Source: Porphyromonadaceae bacterium UBA7087 (lineage in GTDB: Bacteria > Bacteroidota > Bacteroidia > Bacteroidales > Muribaculaceae). Taken from it: a stretch of DNA of 30,531 nucleotides. The notes beneath the pieces were generated by a model. That model had not been told where the DNA came from. It saw only the letters and a program-made list of their open reading frames with translations, and did no database searches. A program made the position numbers and the translations under genes. The stretch spans positions 35,083 through 65,613 of the forward strand of contig DKYZ01000127.1 of the NCBI GenBank assembly GCA_002493515.1. Direction: 5' to 3'. The stretch's first letter is position 1, and every line of letters begins with the position of its first letter. This document shows positions 22,801 through 29,578 of the stretch, in pieces.

Positions 22801-24345
22801 CTTGAGATAGAGCGACTGCGATGTGGTCGTAACGTCGCTGGAAAACTCACCGACCTGGTATACCTTTCCCTGATAGGTATATTCATATGCCACGGCGAGC
22901 ACCTCGTCGGTAGTCAGGGCCTGCTTCAGCGATATATAGCCGAGGTCGGCGTTGAGGGTATATTCAGAGGACTTCAGAAGACGCGCGCTCTCAACCTTCT
23001 CGAAGTCGCGGCCTCCGGTGATGCCATAGGCGGCCAAAGGCTGGAGCACCTGCGTCACCTGGTTGATGTTGCGGGCGTCGGGATACTCATTCTTCAGCAC
23101 ATCGAGGATGTTGTTGGAGCTGTTGCTCGGCACTGCCTCCGACGTGTTGACGTTCCAGTAGTCGCTGGCAAGACGTGTATTCTCGCCGAGGTCCATGAAC
23201 CCCACGAAGTTGCGGGCCTCGTCGTAGCGGCCGTTCTTGTTGGTGACCCACACCTCGATGCGCGTGATGTTGATTCCTGAAGAGACATGGGGAAGCCGCG
23301 ACGCGAACTGGTCGTAGTTGTCGTAGAAATACTGCGCAAGGAAGAAGTGACGGTTGGCGTCATAGTTGTCGGCCTTTATGGAGAACTTGGTGGTCTGCAC
23401 GCCGCCCTGGGTGTTGACGGTCTTCGACTCACTGTTCTGCTGGCTGACAAGGCCGGTGAGGGTAAGCTTGCCGAACTGCAGCTTCGTCTTGAGACCGAAC
23501 AGCGACGTTCCTCCGCGTATGAGGCTCGACCCGGTGGTCATGCTCACATTTCCCGCCTCGATATTCTTTATTATCTCGTCCTCCTTCCCCTCGTAGTTGA
23601 GCTTTAGGTTCTTGGAGTCGAAATCGAAGGTGGCGTCAGTGTTGTAGGTCATGTTGAACTTCAGCTTGTCGCCTACGGAAGCCGCGATTGTGGCCTGTAT
23701 CTTCTGGTCGAAATCAAAGAATGTCTTGCGGCGGGAGCGCACCGGGAGCGCCGGATTGTCGGTCTTGTTGCTCTTTATGCCCATCGACACCTGTATGGAG
23801 CCCTGGGTAGTGAGCCTCACGCCGCCCGGGCCGAACACCTTCTCAAGCGGACCGAGCGAGAAGTTCATGTCGAAGATATTGAACGCCTGCTTCTCCTTGT
23901 TCTCGAATATCTCGGCGTTGCGTCCCTGAAAATAGCCGAACATCTCCTTGCGGGTCATGGCCTCGTTGTATTCCTCCGGGGTCATCATGTAAGGAGTGAC
24001 TATGTCGCGGTCGCCGAGCTTGGTGTGGAGATAGAACATCCTGGTGACAGGATCATACTCCACCTCCGTCTTTATGTTGGAGGGATCACGGAGGTCGGCG
24101 GCATATTCGCGCCCTATGTAGTCGGCATACTCCTGGGGAAGCGTGGTCTGCACGGGCGACGGCATGATGAGGCTGTCGGGAATATGAGTCCCGTCGATAT
24201 AGGCCGGCTCCGCAGGGGGCGGAGGCGGATCTATCTGCGACTTCCGGTATTGCCCGGCCGACAAAACAGTAAGGGCTGACACCGTCAGGAGTGTCAGCGT
24301 CCATATCGCCGATGTTTTGGTTATCTTCCTACAGACCTTTTTCAT
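16831..24345 (-). CDS. sprA: Type IX secretion translocon SprA (Sov)
   Basis: The protein has 2504 residues, the expected size for SprA/Sov. A Sec signal peptide (through about residue 31) is followed by a proline-rich linker (IDPPPPPAEP). The SprA N-terminal homology region is recognisable at about 200-310 (FFDFDQKIQATIAASVGDKL, NIEAGNVSMTTGSSLIRGG), and a related segment recurs further on. Most of the rest is amphipathic beta strands, consistent with the 36-strand outer-membrane barrel known for SprA. It ends in a barrel-like terminal strand (GIAFNLSLAR). SprA is the channel through which folded T9SS cargo crosses the outer membrane. A strongly basic insert (about 1913-1955) interrupts the barrel. 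The start codon abuts the ruvA stop, so the two genes are co-transcribed. I recall ruvA-sprA pairing in other T9SS Bacteroidota. Confidence 0.97.
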   Translation of the reverse strand: MKKVCRKITKTSAIWTLTLLTVSALTVLSAGQYRKSQIDPPPPPAEPAYIDGTHIPDSLIMPSPVQTTLPQEYADYIGREYAADLRDPSNIKTEVEYDPVTRMFYLHTKLGDRDIVTPYMMTPEEYNEAMTRKEMFGYFQGRNAEIFENKEKQAFNIFDMNFSLGPLEKVFGPGGVRLTTQGSIQVSMGIKSNKTDNPALPVRSRRKTFFDFDQKIQATIAASVGDKLKFNMTYNTDATFDFDSKNLKLNYEGKEDEIIKNIEAGNVSMTTGSSLIRGGTSLFGLKTKLQFGKLTLTGLVSQQNSESKTVNTQGGVQTTKFSIKADNYDANRHFFLAQYFYDNYDQFASRLPHVSSGINITRIEVWVTNKNGRYDEARNFVGFMDLGENTRLASDYWNVNTSEAVPSNSSNNILDVLKNEYPDARNINQVTQVLQPLAAYGITGGRDFEKVESARLLKSSEYTLNADLGYISLKQALTTDEVLAVAYEYTYQGKVYQVGEFSSDVTTTSQSLYLKMLRSTTVSPELPMWKLMMKNVYALGAYQLQKKNFKLNIKYLSDTTGIEINYLPIGEIANKPLLQVMNLDRLDSNQESNPDGFFDYVEGYTVQPSSGKIIFPVAEPFGSYLERKIGDPEIAAPYVYKELYDSTLVVARQFADKNKYSMTGEYQASNGATIRLNAMNVPRGSVVVTAGGVVLTENSDYTVDYSMGIVTITNQSIIDSGTNVSVTLENQSMFSMQRKTLLGLDAQYRFNKDFTLGGTILNFSEKALTEKVSIGEEVINNTMWGLNLSYNKEFMWLTNLLNKVPTINATAPSAFRLNAEFAQLVPHKQKSGTNKGSSYIDDFETTQTGLDMRSPYSWFLASTPYDGGEDALFPEAGLSNNVDYGKNRALLNWYYIDRMFTQKNSSMLPGYLKNDLHQLSNPYVREVKVSEVFPGREQSYGEADYIQTLNLSFYPEERGPYNLDYERIDPEGRLLQPEKRWGGIMRKMDNTNFENSNVEYLQFWMLDPFLDPENPNYEGGDLYFNFGEISEDILKDGMKAYENGNPIDGDTQFISETVWGKVSRQNSLTYAFENAENARPLQDVGLDGLPNAEEYDFPSYKEYLDGLRTKLSVETISKMQDDPFSPMNDPAGDNYHFFRSNYYDEIKAGILDRYKRYNGVEGNSLSPDQSDNPYYQSSRSVPDVEDINQDNTLNEYERYFQYKVSIRPEDLEVGKNYITDRREKEVPTREGKLKVIWYQFKIPLSQPDKVVGNIKDFSTIRFARMFMTGFKAVTHLRFATMELVRGEWRDYKFNLNSRNDSPAEGELDMSVVNIEENSQQKPVNYVLPPDVTRVQDPGQSQTIQLNEQALSMKLTGIQPGDARGVYKNTQLDLRIYRRMQMWVHAEALIDDHTNLKNGDLALFVRLGSDVKNNYYEYEIPLELTPAGSYNNFNSADRQKVWPISNFLDVPFEVFTDVKTQRNHEKSAGTDGVGYAMVYSMRDPNDDHNMVSVLGNPSLSDVRVMLIGVRNKSNTVKDGTIWVNELKVTEFNEDGGWAAKANMNLSLSDVAMVNFTMHKETAGFGGVDQGLSARRLDDYEQYNIAVQGDLGKIVPEKAKLNAPIYYSRSSEKTTPKYNPLDQDILLKDALDAAVTKHEKDSIKSFAVTHHTTESFSISNLKFNVKSKNPMPWDPANFQLSFSFNKQKNVDPTTEYENTNDYRGSFQYSYSPYIKPWKPFSFVKGKGKTAKFLREWEVNWMFNNLTFFTSMTRYYYEQQTRSEVDVDFQLPVQVSKNFYWDRQFNLTWNIIQSLSLSFSSNTTARIEETIGAVNKRLFPDKYRDWKDTVWSSIKSLGTPWNYNQTFTGTYRAPFNKIGFLDYLSGSVSYNSTYRWDKGTTVDGLYLGNSIKNQSTWNADGRINFETLYNKSKYLKEINQRFGGSKRGGSATRKGAGKGNDRKGQNRNTPERKKDAAKKFERAVTLREDSSTFVKHNLKTKKIKVSATVGDKPFKLETKTVDDNTIEILNRGTQQLKLIVREDRKKEKKGFGSEFAQYALRFVMMPRNFSFKWRSSHSLNLPQFAPNVGDIFGQSKSYGPMSPGLDFAFGFYDEDYVRKALERGWLLTSSEQTSPAVWNQGTEFNFDLTLEPIRGLKIQLTSNLTDNRTRQVQFMFEGMPTARSGSYTRTAWAFQSGFERSKAEDGYASKSFSKFLENIPVVAARIEREYAGATYPTTGFMEGNVLGGTPYNPEQGGATQTSPDVLIPAFLAAYTGGDAGKIGLGHFPGLGSMRPNWKITYDGLTQMGNLGKWFKAITLSHAYQCTYAVGSYSSYMNWVGIGGDRGFIQDAVSGNPVPSSPYNISSVAITEKFAPLIGLTLTMNNDLTFNAEYRDSRTLNLNSSAGQVVETSSKQFSIGAGYKIANFNKVLKIGSQQGGASNDLSINLDIALSNNQSLIRRIETAYTQATQGTKTFSINLMASYQLSRRMTISAFFDHQANTPLVSNSAYPTSNSNYGIAFNLSLAR

Positions 24346-24933
24346 TCAGAGCATCTTGAGAGCCTGCTTAATGGCTTCTTCTGTGCTCATGGCAGGATTG
24401 GCTGCGAACAGCTTCCCGAGAACCTTCTTGCTCTGCTGGGCTGTGAAACCGAGCATCACCAGGGCCGCGACGGAATCATCGTAGGTCTCTCCCGCCATGG
24501 GGGCACTTGAAGATAACGATTCCACATCCGTTTTTATTTTATCCTTGAGGTCCACAATGATGCGCTGCGCAGTGCGTGCCCCTATTCCTTTGACGGCTTT
24601 CAATGTTGAGTCCAGGCCCTGCGAGATCGCGCTCTCCAGCTGAGGCACGGTCAGCGACGACAGTATGAGACGCGCCGTATTGGGTCCTACCCCGCTCACT
24701 CCTATCAGCAGCTGATACATCTCCCGCGCCTCCTTGGTGAGAAATCCGTAAAGCACATGGGCGTCTTCCCTTATCGACTCGCTGACATACAGCTTCGTGG
24801 CCGACCCGGGCCTGCTGTTAAGCTCGCCGTAATCCATCAATGTGATGTTGATCTCATATCCCACTCCGCCGCAATCCACCACCGCATAGGTGGGTGTCAG
24901 CTCCGCCAGTTCTCCTCTTATATAATCTATCAT
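24346..24933 (-). CDS. ruvA: Holliday junction branch migration protein RuvA
   Basis: The protein has 195 residues. Domain I is an OB fold (MIDYIRGELAELTPTYAVVDCGGVGYEINI). Domain II holds two helix-hairpin-helix motifs (YQLLIGVSGVGPNTARLIL and TLKAVKGIGARTAQRIIVDL). Domain III is a short C-terminal three-helix region (SVAALVMLGFTAQQSKKVLG) that contacts RuvB. RuvA tetramers bind four-way junctions and load RuvB motors for branch migration. It is the first gene of the ruvA-sprA unit, with no gap before sprA. A -7 box at 25001-25008 lies 68 bp upstream. It is divergent from recR, another recombination gene, with 99 bp between the start codons. Confidence 0.95.
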   Translation of the reverse strand: MIDYIRGELAELTPTYAVVDCGGVGYEINITLMDYGELNSRPGSATKLYVSESIREDAHVLYGFLTKEAREMYQLLIGVSGVGPNTARLILSSLTVPQLESAISQGLDSTLKAVKGIGARTAQRIIVDLKDKIKTDVESLSSSAPMAGETYDDSVAALVMLGFTAQQSKKVLGKLFAANPAMSTEEAIKQALKML

Positions 24934-25000
24934 CTCAATCTTGATTTTTATAACCGTCTGAAACGCCGGGGTCTATCTACGCACCGAACGTTTCATCATG

Positions 25001-25008
25001 CAAATTTA
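25001..25008 (-). promoter_or_regulatory. -7 promoter box for ruvA-sprA
   Basis: Minus-strand TAAATTTG fits TAnnTTTG and lies 68 bp upstream of the ruvA ATG. It is back to back with the recR box at 25021-25028, only 12 bp away, so the two promoters may interfere. No clear -33 box is seen. Confidence 0.5.
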
Positions 25009-25020
25009 AAAAATTTTCAT

Positions 25021-25028
25021 TAATTTTG
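25021..25028 (+). promoter_or_regulatory. -7 promoter box for recR
   Basis: TAATTTTG fits TAnnTTTG and ends 4 bp before the recR ATG at 25033, so transcription should begin at or next to the start codon. Confidence 0.6.
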
Positions 25029-25032
25029 CGTC

Positions 25033-25659
25033 ATGCAACAGTCATTCAATTCTAGTCTGCTTGAAAACGCAGTCACGGAGCTGTCGAAACTTCCGGGCAT
25101 CGGACGCAAGACCGCCCTGCGCCTGGCGCTTCACCTGCTGCGGCGCGAGCCCGAGGAAGCCGAGGCGCTCGGAGCGTCGATAATCGACATGCGACGCAAC
25201 ATCTCTTATTGCACGCGCTGCCACAACATAAGCGAGCAGAGCGTATGCCCGATATGCAGCGACCCGCGCCGCGACGCCCACACCGTCTGCGTCGTGGAGA
25301 ATGTGAAGGATGTCATAACCATCGAGTCGACTCATTCTCACCATGGCCTGTATCACGTGCTCGGCGGCCTGATATCCCCCATCGACGGCGTAAGCCCCTC
25401 CGACCTTGAGATAGACAGTCTTGTGGAGCGGGTGGAGAAAGAGGATATCAGGGAAGTCATACTTGCCCTGTCGCCAACCATCGAAGGCGACACCACCAAT
25501 TATTATATATTCCGGAAACTGGCCTCCACGCCTGTTAAAGTCACAATGCTCGCACGCGGACTGAGCATAGGCAACGAGCTGGAATATGCCGACGAGCTTA
25601 CCCTCGGCCGCTCGATACAGAACCGCGTGCTCTTCTCTGACACCTTCAATTCAAAATGA
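25033..25659 (+). CDS. recR: Recombination mediator RecR
   Basis: The protein has 208 residues. It begins with a helix-hairpin-helix (LSKLPGIGRKTALRLALHLL, residues 17-36). The C4 zinc site is Cys60, Cys63, Cys72 and Cys75 (YCTRCHNISEQSVCPIC). A Toprim domain follows (VCVVENVKDVITIES, then GLYHVLGGLISPIDGV). RecR loads RecA on gapped DNA with RecO and, where present, RecF. The start at ATG 25033 agrees with the usual N-terminus of family members, and the next in-frame Met comes only after the HhH. The promoter box ends 4 bp upstream, so the mRNA may be nearly leaderless. The TGA stop overlaps the next gene's ATG (ATGA), implying coupling with the GNAT gene. Confidence 0.96.
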   Translation: MQQSFNSSLLENAVTELSKLPGIGRKTALRLALHLLRREPEEAEALGASIIDMRRNISYCTRCHNISEQSVCPICSDPRRDAHTVCVVENVKDVITIESTHSHHGLYHVLGGLISPIDGVSPSDLEIDSLVERVEKEDIREVILALSPTIEGDTTNYYIFRKLASTPVKVTMLARGLSIGNELEYADELTLGRSIQNRVLFSDTFNSK

Positions 25660-26189
25660 AAAACCAGGACTTCCCCGGGACGCCGCGCCTGCGGCTCCGC
25701 GCCCTCGAGCCCGAGGACGCCGATTTTCTCTATCAGACAGAAAATGACACCACGGCATGGCCCGACAGCGACACAGTGGCCCCATACTCCAGAGAGCTCC
25801 TCAGAGGATACGCCCTGACTTATGGCGCAGACCCCTATGCAGAGGGGCAGCTTAGGCTTGTGGCCGAGGATGCCGCCACACATGAGCCGATTGGTGTGGC
25901 CGATCTCTACGACATATCGGCACGCCACCGACGGGCGTGGGTGGCCCTTTACATAGTCCGGAGCCGCAGACGTTCGGGAGCCGGCGCTGAGGCGCTGCGG
26001 CTGCTGGAGAAATATGCGGCGCAGACACTGTTGCTCGACAATCTCGGCGCAAAGGTAGCCGAGACCAACACCGCGAGCATGCGCCTATTTGAATCCGCAG
26101 GCTATGACAAGGCCGGAGTCATGAAGGGATGGCTCAAAACCGCCGGCGGCGAGGAAGACATGACCATCTTCCGGAAAAAAATCAGATGA
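25656..26189 (+). CDS. GNAT-family N-acetyltransferase (RimJ/SpeG-like)
   Basis: The protein has 177 residues. TPRLRLRALEPEDADFLYQTEND is the usual opening of the RimJ/RimL/SpeG branch of GNAT enzymes. The acetyl-CoA pyrophosphate loop is SRRRSGAGAEALRLLEKYA, a variant of the RxxGxG/A motif. NTASMRLFESAGYDKAG near the C-terminus is the standard motif B region, followed by a terminal strand (EDMTIFRKK). It transfers acetyl from acetyl-CoA to an amine; protein N-terminus or polyamine are family possibilities and the sequence does not decide between them. It is coupled to recR by a 4-bp ATGA overlap, which I take as an operon of convenience. It converges on yqgE with 28 bp between the stop codons and no clear terminator. 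Confidence 0.88.
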   Translation: MKNQDFPGTPRLRLRALEPEDADFLYQTENDTTAWPDSDTVAPYSRELLRGYALTYGADPYAEGQLRLVAEDAATHEPIGVADLYDISARHRRAWVALYIVRSRRRSGAGAEALRLLEKYAAQTLLLDNLGAKVAETNTASMRLFESAGYDKAGVMKGWLKTAGGEEDMTIFRKKIR

Positions 26190-26217
26190 GGCGTTTTTCT
26201 CCCTAAGGAGGAATCCG

Positions 26218-26841
26218 TCAGTTCATCCAGACGCTCGGGGGCACCACGAGCCAGCTGCGGTATTGGTCGCCAAGGCGTGCCACACATCTGCGCCAGTACT
26301 CATCCCCCTCCCCTTTGAGCAGCTCAGGCCCTTCCGGATTGGTTTCCACCGCCCATGAATTGCGCAACACCTCCGACTGCAGCTGGTCGTGTGTCCATCC
26401 GCTGTAGCCGAGGAAAAAACGCAATGCCCCCTCTTCGGGATGGCCGTCGGAGATATATTCCATTATGTCCTCTATCTTCCCCCCGACATAGAGGCCAGGC
26501 ACTACCTCCTGCGATCCCGCGAATCTGTCGCCGAGCGTATGGAGCATGAAAAGACGCATCCTGTCGACTGGACCGCCTTGGAAAACGGGCACATTCTCCC
26601 CGCCTTCCCATTCGGGAATTATGTCGCGGAGAGTGAAATCGGCCGGCTTGTTGAGCACAAGCCCCAGATGCCCCTGGTCTTTGTCAACATCAAGAAGCAG
26701 CACTGCCGAGCGACGGAACACCGACTCCGACAGCATCGGCTCCGCAATCAGCATATGCCCCTTCTCCGGCCTTAGGCAGCGGTCGCCCTCTCCGTAGAGG
26801 AATCTCTCTATGTCAATATCTTTATCCTTGTCCTTATCCAT
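26218..26841 (-). CDS. YqgE/AlgH family protein (UPF0301)
   Basis: The protein has 207 residues. The family core is complete: KGHMLIAEPMLSESVFRRSA, then HLGLVLNKPADFTLRDII, FQGGPVDRMRLFMLHTL, ALRFFLGYSGWTHDQLQSEV and SWAVE. The family is widespread and structurally known, but its biochemical role is not established; in Pseudomonas AlgH was linked to alginate regulation. There is no signal peptide, so it is cytoplasmic. An unusual N-terminal run MDKDKDKDIDIER precedes the core and is encoded by near-repeats of AAGGAY. It is transcribed alone, divergently from the aspartate kinase gene. I see no strong -7 box upstream. Confidence 0.9.
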   Translation of the reverse strand: MDKDKDKDIDIERFLYGEGDRCLRPEKGHMLIAEPMLSESVFRRSAVLLLDVDKDQGHLGLVLNKPADFTLRDIIPEWEGGENVPVFQGGPVDRMRLFMLHTLGDRFAGSQEVVPGLYVGGKIEDIMEYISDGHPEEGALRFFLGYSGWTHDQLQSEVLRNSWAVETNPEGPELLKGEGDEYWRRCVARLGDQYRSWLVVPPSVWMN

Positions 26842-26969
26842 ATGGTTTCGATTCTTTAAATCCGGCTTCAGAAGGCTCCGGAACGCCTTATTTATGCCTA
26901 TTCAACAAACAACAACGATATTTTCTCCATTTTTAGCGCCTCAAAAGCCGATTTATGGATAATCTTGAC

Positions 26970-26977
26970 TATCTTTG
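26970..26977 (+). promoter_or_regulatory. -7 promoter box for the aspartate kinase operon
   Basis: TATCTTTG matches TAnnTTTG and lies 65 bp upstream of ATG 27043. The -33 position is weak. It would drive aspartate kinase and probably engB and the GtrA gene. Confidence 0.55.
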
Positions 26978-27042
26978 CATGATTTTCGTAATCCGCGCCG
27001 CCGAAAGGCCCTAAGCGCGGTGTTATAAAATTCCACTGCTTG

Positions 27043-28428
27043 ATGAAAGTTCTTAAGTTCGGAGGCACGTCGGTAGGCACCGTCGAAAGCCTTTCAAATG
27101 TAAAAAAGATAGTCGAGGCGCTCCCTGACGGTTGTGTGGTGGTGGTCTCCGCCCTCGGAGGCATCACCGACCGCCTGATCGCCACCGCGCGTCTTGCGGC
27201 GGCCGGCGACGAGTCATATCGCGCCGAGACGGAGGCGATAGCGCACAGGCACTTCGACGTCATTGCCGGAGTCGTGGCCGAAATCCGGCGCAAAGAGGTG
27301 ATTGAACGCGTAGGCGACCTTCTTCAGGAGCTCCGCAGAATATACGACGGCGTGTTCCTGCTCCGCGAAATATCAGCCAGGACGCTCGATGTCATTGTCA
27401 GCTTCGGCGAGAGGATGTCGTCGGCCATTGTGACAGCCATGATTCCGGGAGCCTCGCTCCACGATTCCATGTCGTTCATAAAGACCGAGAAATGGTTTGA
27501 CCGCAATATCGCCGACTCATCCCTGACCTCCGCTCTCATCAGAAAGGATTTCTCCTCGATGCCGGGGAGGGTGGCAATCGCGCCCGGATTCATCTCGACC
27601 GACCGCGACAGCGGTGAGATCACCAATCTCGGGCGCGGAGGCAGCGACTTCACGGCAGCACTCATATCAGCCGCGCTCGACGCCGAGCTGCTCGAGATCT
27701 GGACAGACGTCGACGGATTCATGACAGCCGACCCCAGGATAATTCCTGACGCGCGAATAATTCCCGAGATGTCGTTTGTGGAGAGCATGGAGCTATGCTC
27801 TTTCGGAGCAAAGGTGATATACCCCCCGACGATATATCCTGTATTCCACAAGAATATTCCGATCAAGATTCTCAACACTTTCAATGCGGAAGCTCCCGGC
27901 ACTCTCATCACCGACATATCCGAGCCCGACAGCGAATGCCCGGTAAGAGGAGTGTCGGCCATAAAGGAGATAACGCTCCTGTCGCTGAAGGGCGACCTCA
28001 CGGGCAATGTGCCCCAGATCAACTCACGCTCCTTCAATGCCCTGGCTCGCAAGGGCGTAAACGTGCTGCTGGTGTCGCAGCCTGACAGCGACAATGCTTT
28101 CTCATTCGCCGTGGCCGGCAACGACGCACGCAAGGCTCTCGAAGCCCTGGAAGACGAGTTCGCCCCTGAGCTCACGTCTGGCGCCCTGGAAAGAATCGAC
28201 TCCATCGACTCGCTTTCCACTATCGCCGTGGTTGGCGAGCATCTGAAGGCGGCAACGCGCGTGGGGCCCAGAATCCTCAACACCCTCATGCGCGACGGCA
28301 TAGACGTAAAGGCCTTCTCAACCGGCGTCTCCGAGACAACAGCCACTTTCGTCGTGGAAGCCGACATGACCTCCAAGGCGCTTATCCTTATCCACAATCT
28401 CTTCTTCCCATCCCCTCTCCCAAAATAA
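27043..28428 (+). CDS. lysC: Monofunctional aspartate kinase
   Basis: The protein has 461 residues. The nucleotide-binding N-terminus is KFGGTSVG (residues 5-12), followed by the VVVVSALGGITDRL strand. The kinase core includes SFGERMSS, the FISTDRDSGEITNLGRGGSD segment near residue 200, and EIWTDVDGFMTADPRI. The C-terminal third carries two ACT regulatory domains (ITLLSLKGDLTGN, NVLLVSQPDSDNAFSFAV, and STIAVVGEHLKAATRVG followed by VKAFSTGVSETTATFVV). No homoserine dehydrogenase domain is fused. It phosphorylates aspartate at the entry to lysine, threonine and methionine synthesis, and the ACT domains imply feedback control by an end product. The start is ATG 27043, not the in-frame TTG just before it. 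engB follows after 12 nt. Confidence 0.95.
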   Translation: MKVLKFGGTSVGTVESLSNVKKIVEALPDGCVVVVSALGGITDRLIATARLAAAGDESYRAETEAIAHRHFDVIAGVVAEIRRKEVIERVGDLLQELRRIYDGVFLLREISARTLDVIVSFGERMSSAIVTAMIPGASLHDSMSFIKTEKWFDRNIADSSLTSALIRKDFSSMPGRVAIAPGFISTDRDSGEITNLGRGGSDFTAALISAALDAELLEIWTDVDGFMTADPRIIPDARIIPEMSFVESMELCSFGAKVIYPPTIYPVFHKNIPIKILNTFNAEAPGTLITDISEPDSECPVRGVSAIKEITLLSLKGDLTGNVPQINSRSFNALARKGVNVLLVSQPDSDNAFSFAVAGNDARKALEALEDEFAPELTSGALERIDSIDSLSTIAVVGEHLKAATRVGPRILNTLMRDGIDVKAFSTGVSETTATFVVEADMTSKALILIHNLFFPSPLPK

Positions 28429-28440
28429 CCCCGTTTAGAC

Positions 28441-29055
28441 ATGGAAATCAACAACGCAAAATTCGAAGTCAGCAATACCGACGTCTCCAAATGTCCGGAG
28501 ACAGAGGTTCCGGAGTATGCCTTCATCGGACGCAGCAACGTAGGCAAATCTTCTCTCATCAATATGCTGACACGCAGAAAGGGTCTCGCCAAGACAAGCC
28601 AGACCCCCGGAAAGACACTGCTCATCAACCATTTCAGCGTCAATGACGGCAAATGGTATATCGTCGACCTTCCGGGCTACGGATACGCAGCCCGGGGAAA
28701 ATCACAAAGGGAAGACATAAAGAGAATCATAGAAGACTACGTCCTGGAGCGACACCAGATGACCTGCCTCTTCGTATTGATCGACATTCGCCACAAACCC
28801 CAGAAAATCGACCTGGAATTCATGGAATGGCTCGGCGAGAACTCGGTGCCTTTCGCAATTGTCTTCACTAAGGCCGACAAACTCGGCCCCACGGCTGCAG
28901 CGAAGATGGTGGATGATTATAAAAAGGAGCTTCTGAAACAATGGGAAGAGCTCCCGCCGATTTTCGTGACATCTTCTGAAAACAAGACCGGCAGGGACGA
29001 GCTCCTCAACTATATCGATCAGATAAACAAGACGTATTGCGAAAATGAATCTTAA
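28441..29055 (+). CDS. engB: Ribosome biogenesis GTPase EngB (YihA/YsxC)
   Basis: The protein has 204 residues. All GTPase motifs are present: G1 GRSNVGKS (residues 30-37), G2 Thr in SQTPGKT, G3 DLPGYGYA (from residue 76), G4 TKAD (143-146) and G5 TSS (177-179). The short length and the lack of a second G domain or KH domain identify EngB rather than Der or Era. It assists assembly of the 50S subunit in the cytoplasm and is often essential. It follows aspartate kinase by 12 nt and its last 11 nt overlap the GtrA-family gene, so the three are likely one transcript. Confidence 0.95.
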   Translation: MEINNAKFEVSNTDVSKCPETEVPEYAFIGRSNVGKSSLINMLTRRKGLAKTSQTPGKTLLINHFSVNDGKWYIVDLPGYGYAARGKSQREDIKRIIEDYVLERHQMTCLFVLIDIRHKPQKIDLEFMEWLGENSVPFAIVFTKADKLGPTAAAKMVDDYKKELLKQWEELPPIFVTSSENKTGRDELLNYIDQINKTYCENES

Positions 29056-29539
29056 GAAACTGCTCACAGGAAACAGCCGTCTCTCCGAGATAGTGAGGTT
29101 CGCTCTTGTGGGCGGTCTGGCCACTGTGCTGCAGTATGGATTCTACATCATTTTCGTCCATGCGGTAGGCGTCCCGGCCGTGCCATCCACAATGATCAGC
29201 TATGCCCTGAGTTTCATTGTGAATTATATACTTTCGAGCTATTTCACATTCCATACCAAGCCAACTGCCAAAAACGGCCTTGGCTTCACCCTCAGCCATC
29301 TTGTCAACATGGGTCTGCAGACGGGTCTCGTGGCTATTTTCAAGGAGATTGTCGGCAAGACCCTCGCCCTTCTTCCGGCCATGGCCATCTGCATCCCGGT
29401 GAATTACTTCCTGGTGAGGTTTGCTTTCACAAGCAAGATATTCCATGGAAGCCCGAAGAAAGAGAATGGGAAGAGTCCTTCCGAGGGGTGCAGCCTTCTG
29501 CAGGATGAGCAACAGGCTCTGGACGACACAGCTAAATAA
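29045..29539 (+). CDS. GtrA-family membrane protein
   Basis: The protein has 164 residues. Four membrane helices are visible: FALVGGLATVLQYGFYIIFVH, MISYALSFIVNYILSSYFTF, a third around LGFTLSHLVNMGLQTGLVAI, and LALLPAMAICIPVNYFLVRF. The motif RFALVGGLATVLQ and the F..NY.L...F.F pattern are the GtrA signature. Family members are thought to flip or shuttle undecaprenyl-phosphate-linked sugars for cell-surface glycosylation. Here no glycosyltransferase is adjacent, so the partner is unknown. The charged cytoplasmic tail (residues about 135-164) is longer than the family core. Its start lies inside the engB 3' end (11-nt overlap), a sign of coupling. rpiB follows after 39 bp. Confidence 0.88.
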   Translation: MNLKKLLTGNSRLSEIVRFALVGGLATVLQYGFYIIFVHAVGVPAVPSTMISYALSFIVNYILSSYFTFHTKPTAKNGLGFTLSHLVNMGLQTGLVAIFKEIVGKTLALLPAMAICIPVNYFLVRFAFTSKIFHGSPKKENGKSPSEGCSLLQDEQQALDDTAK

Positions 29540-29578
29540 AACAGATAACATCAACAACCTAACTAAAATATCTATATC

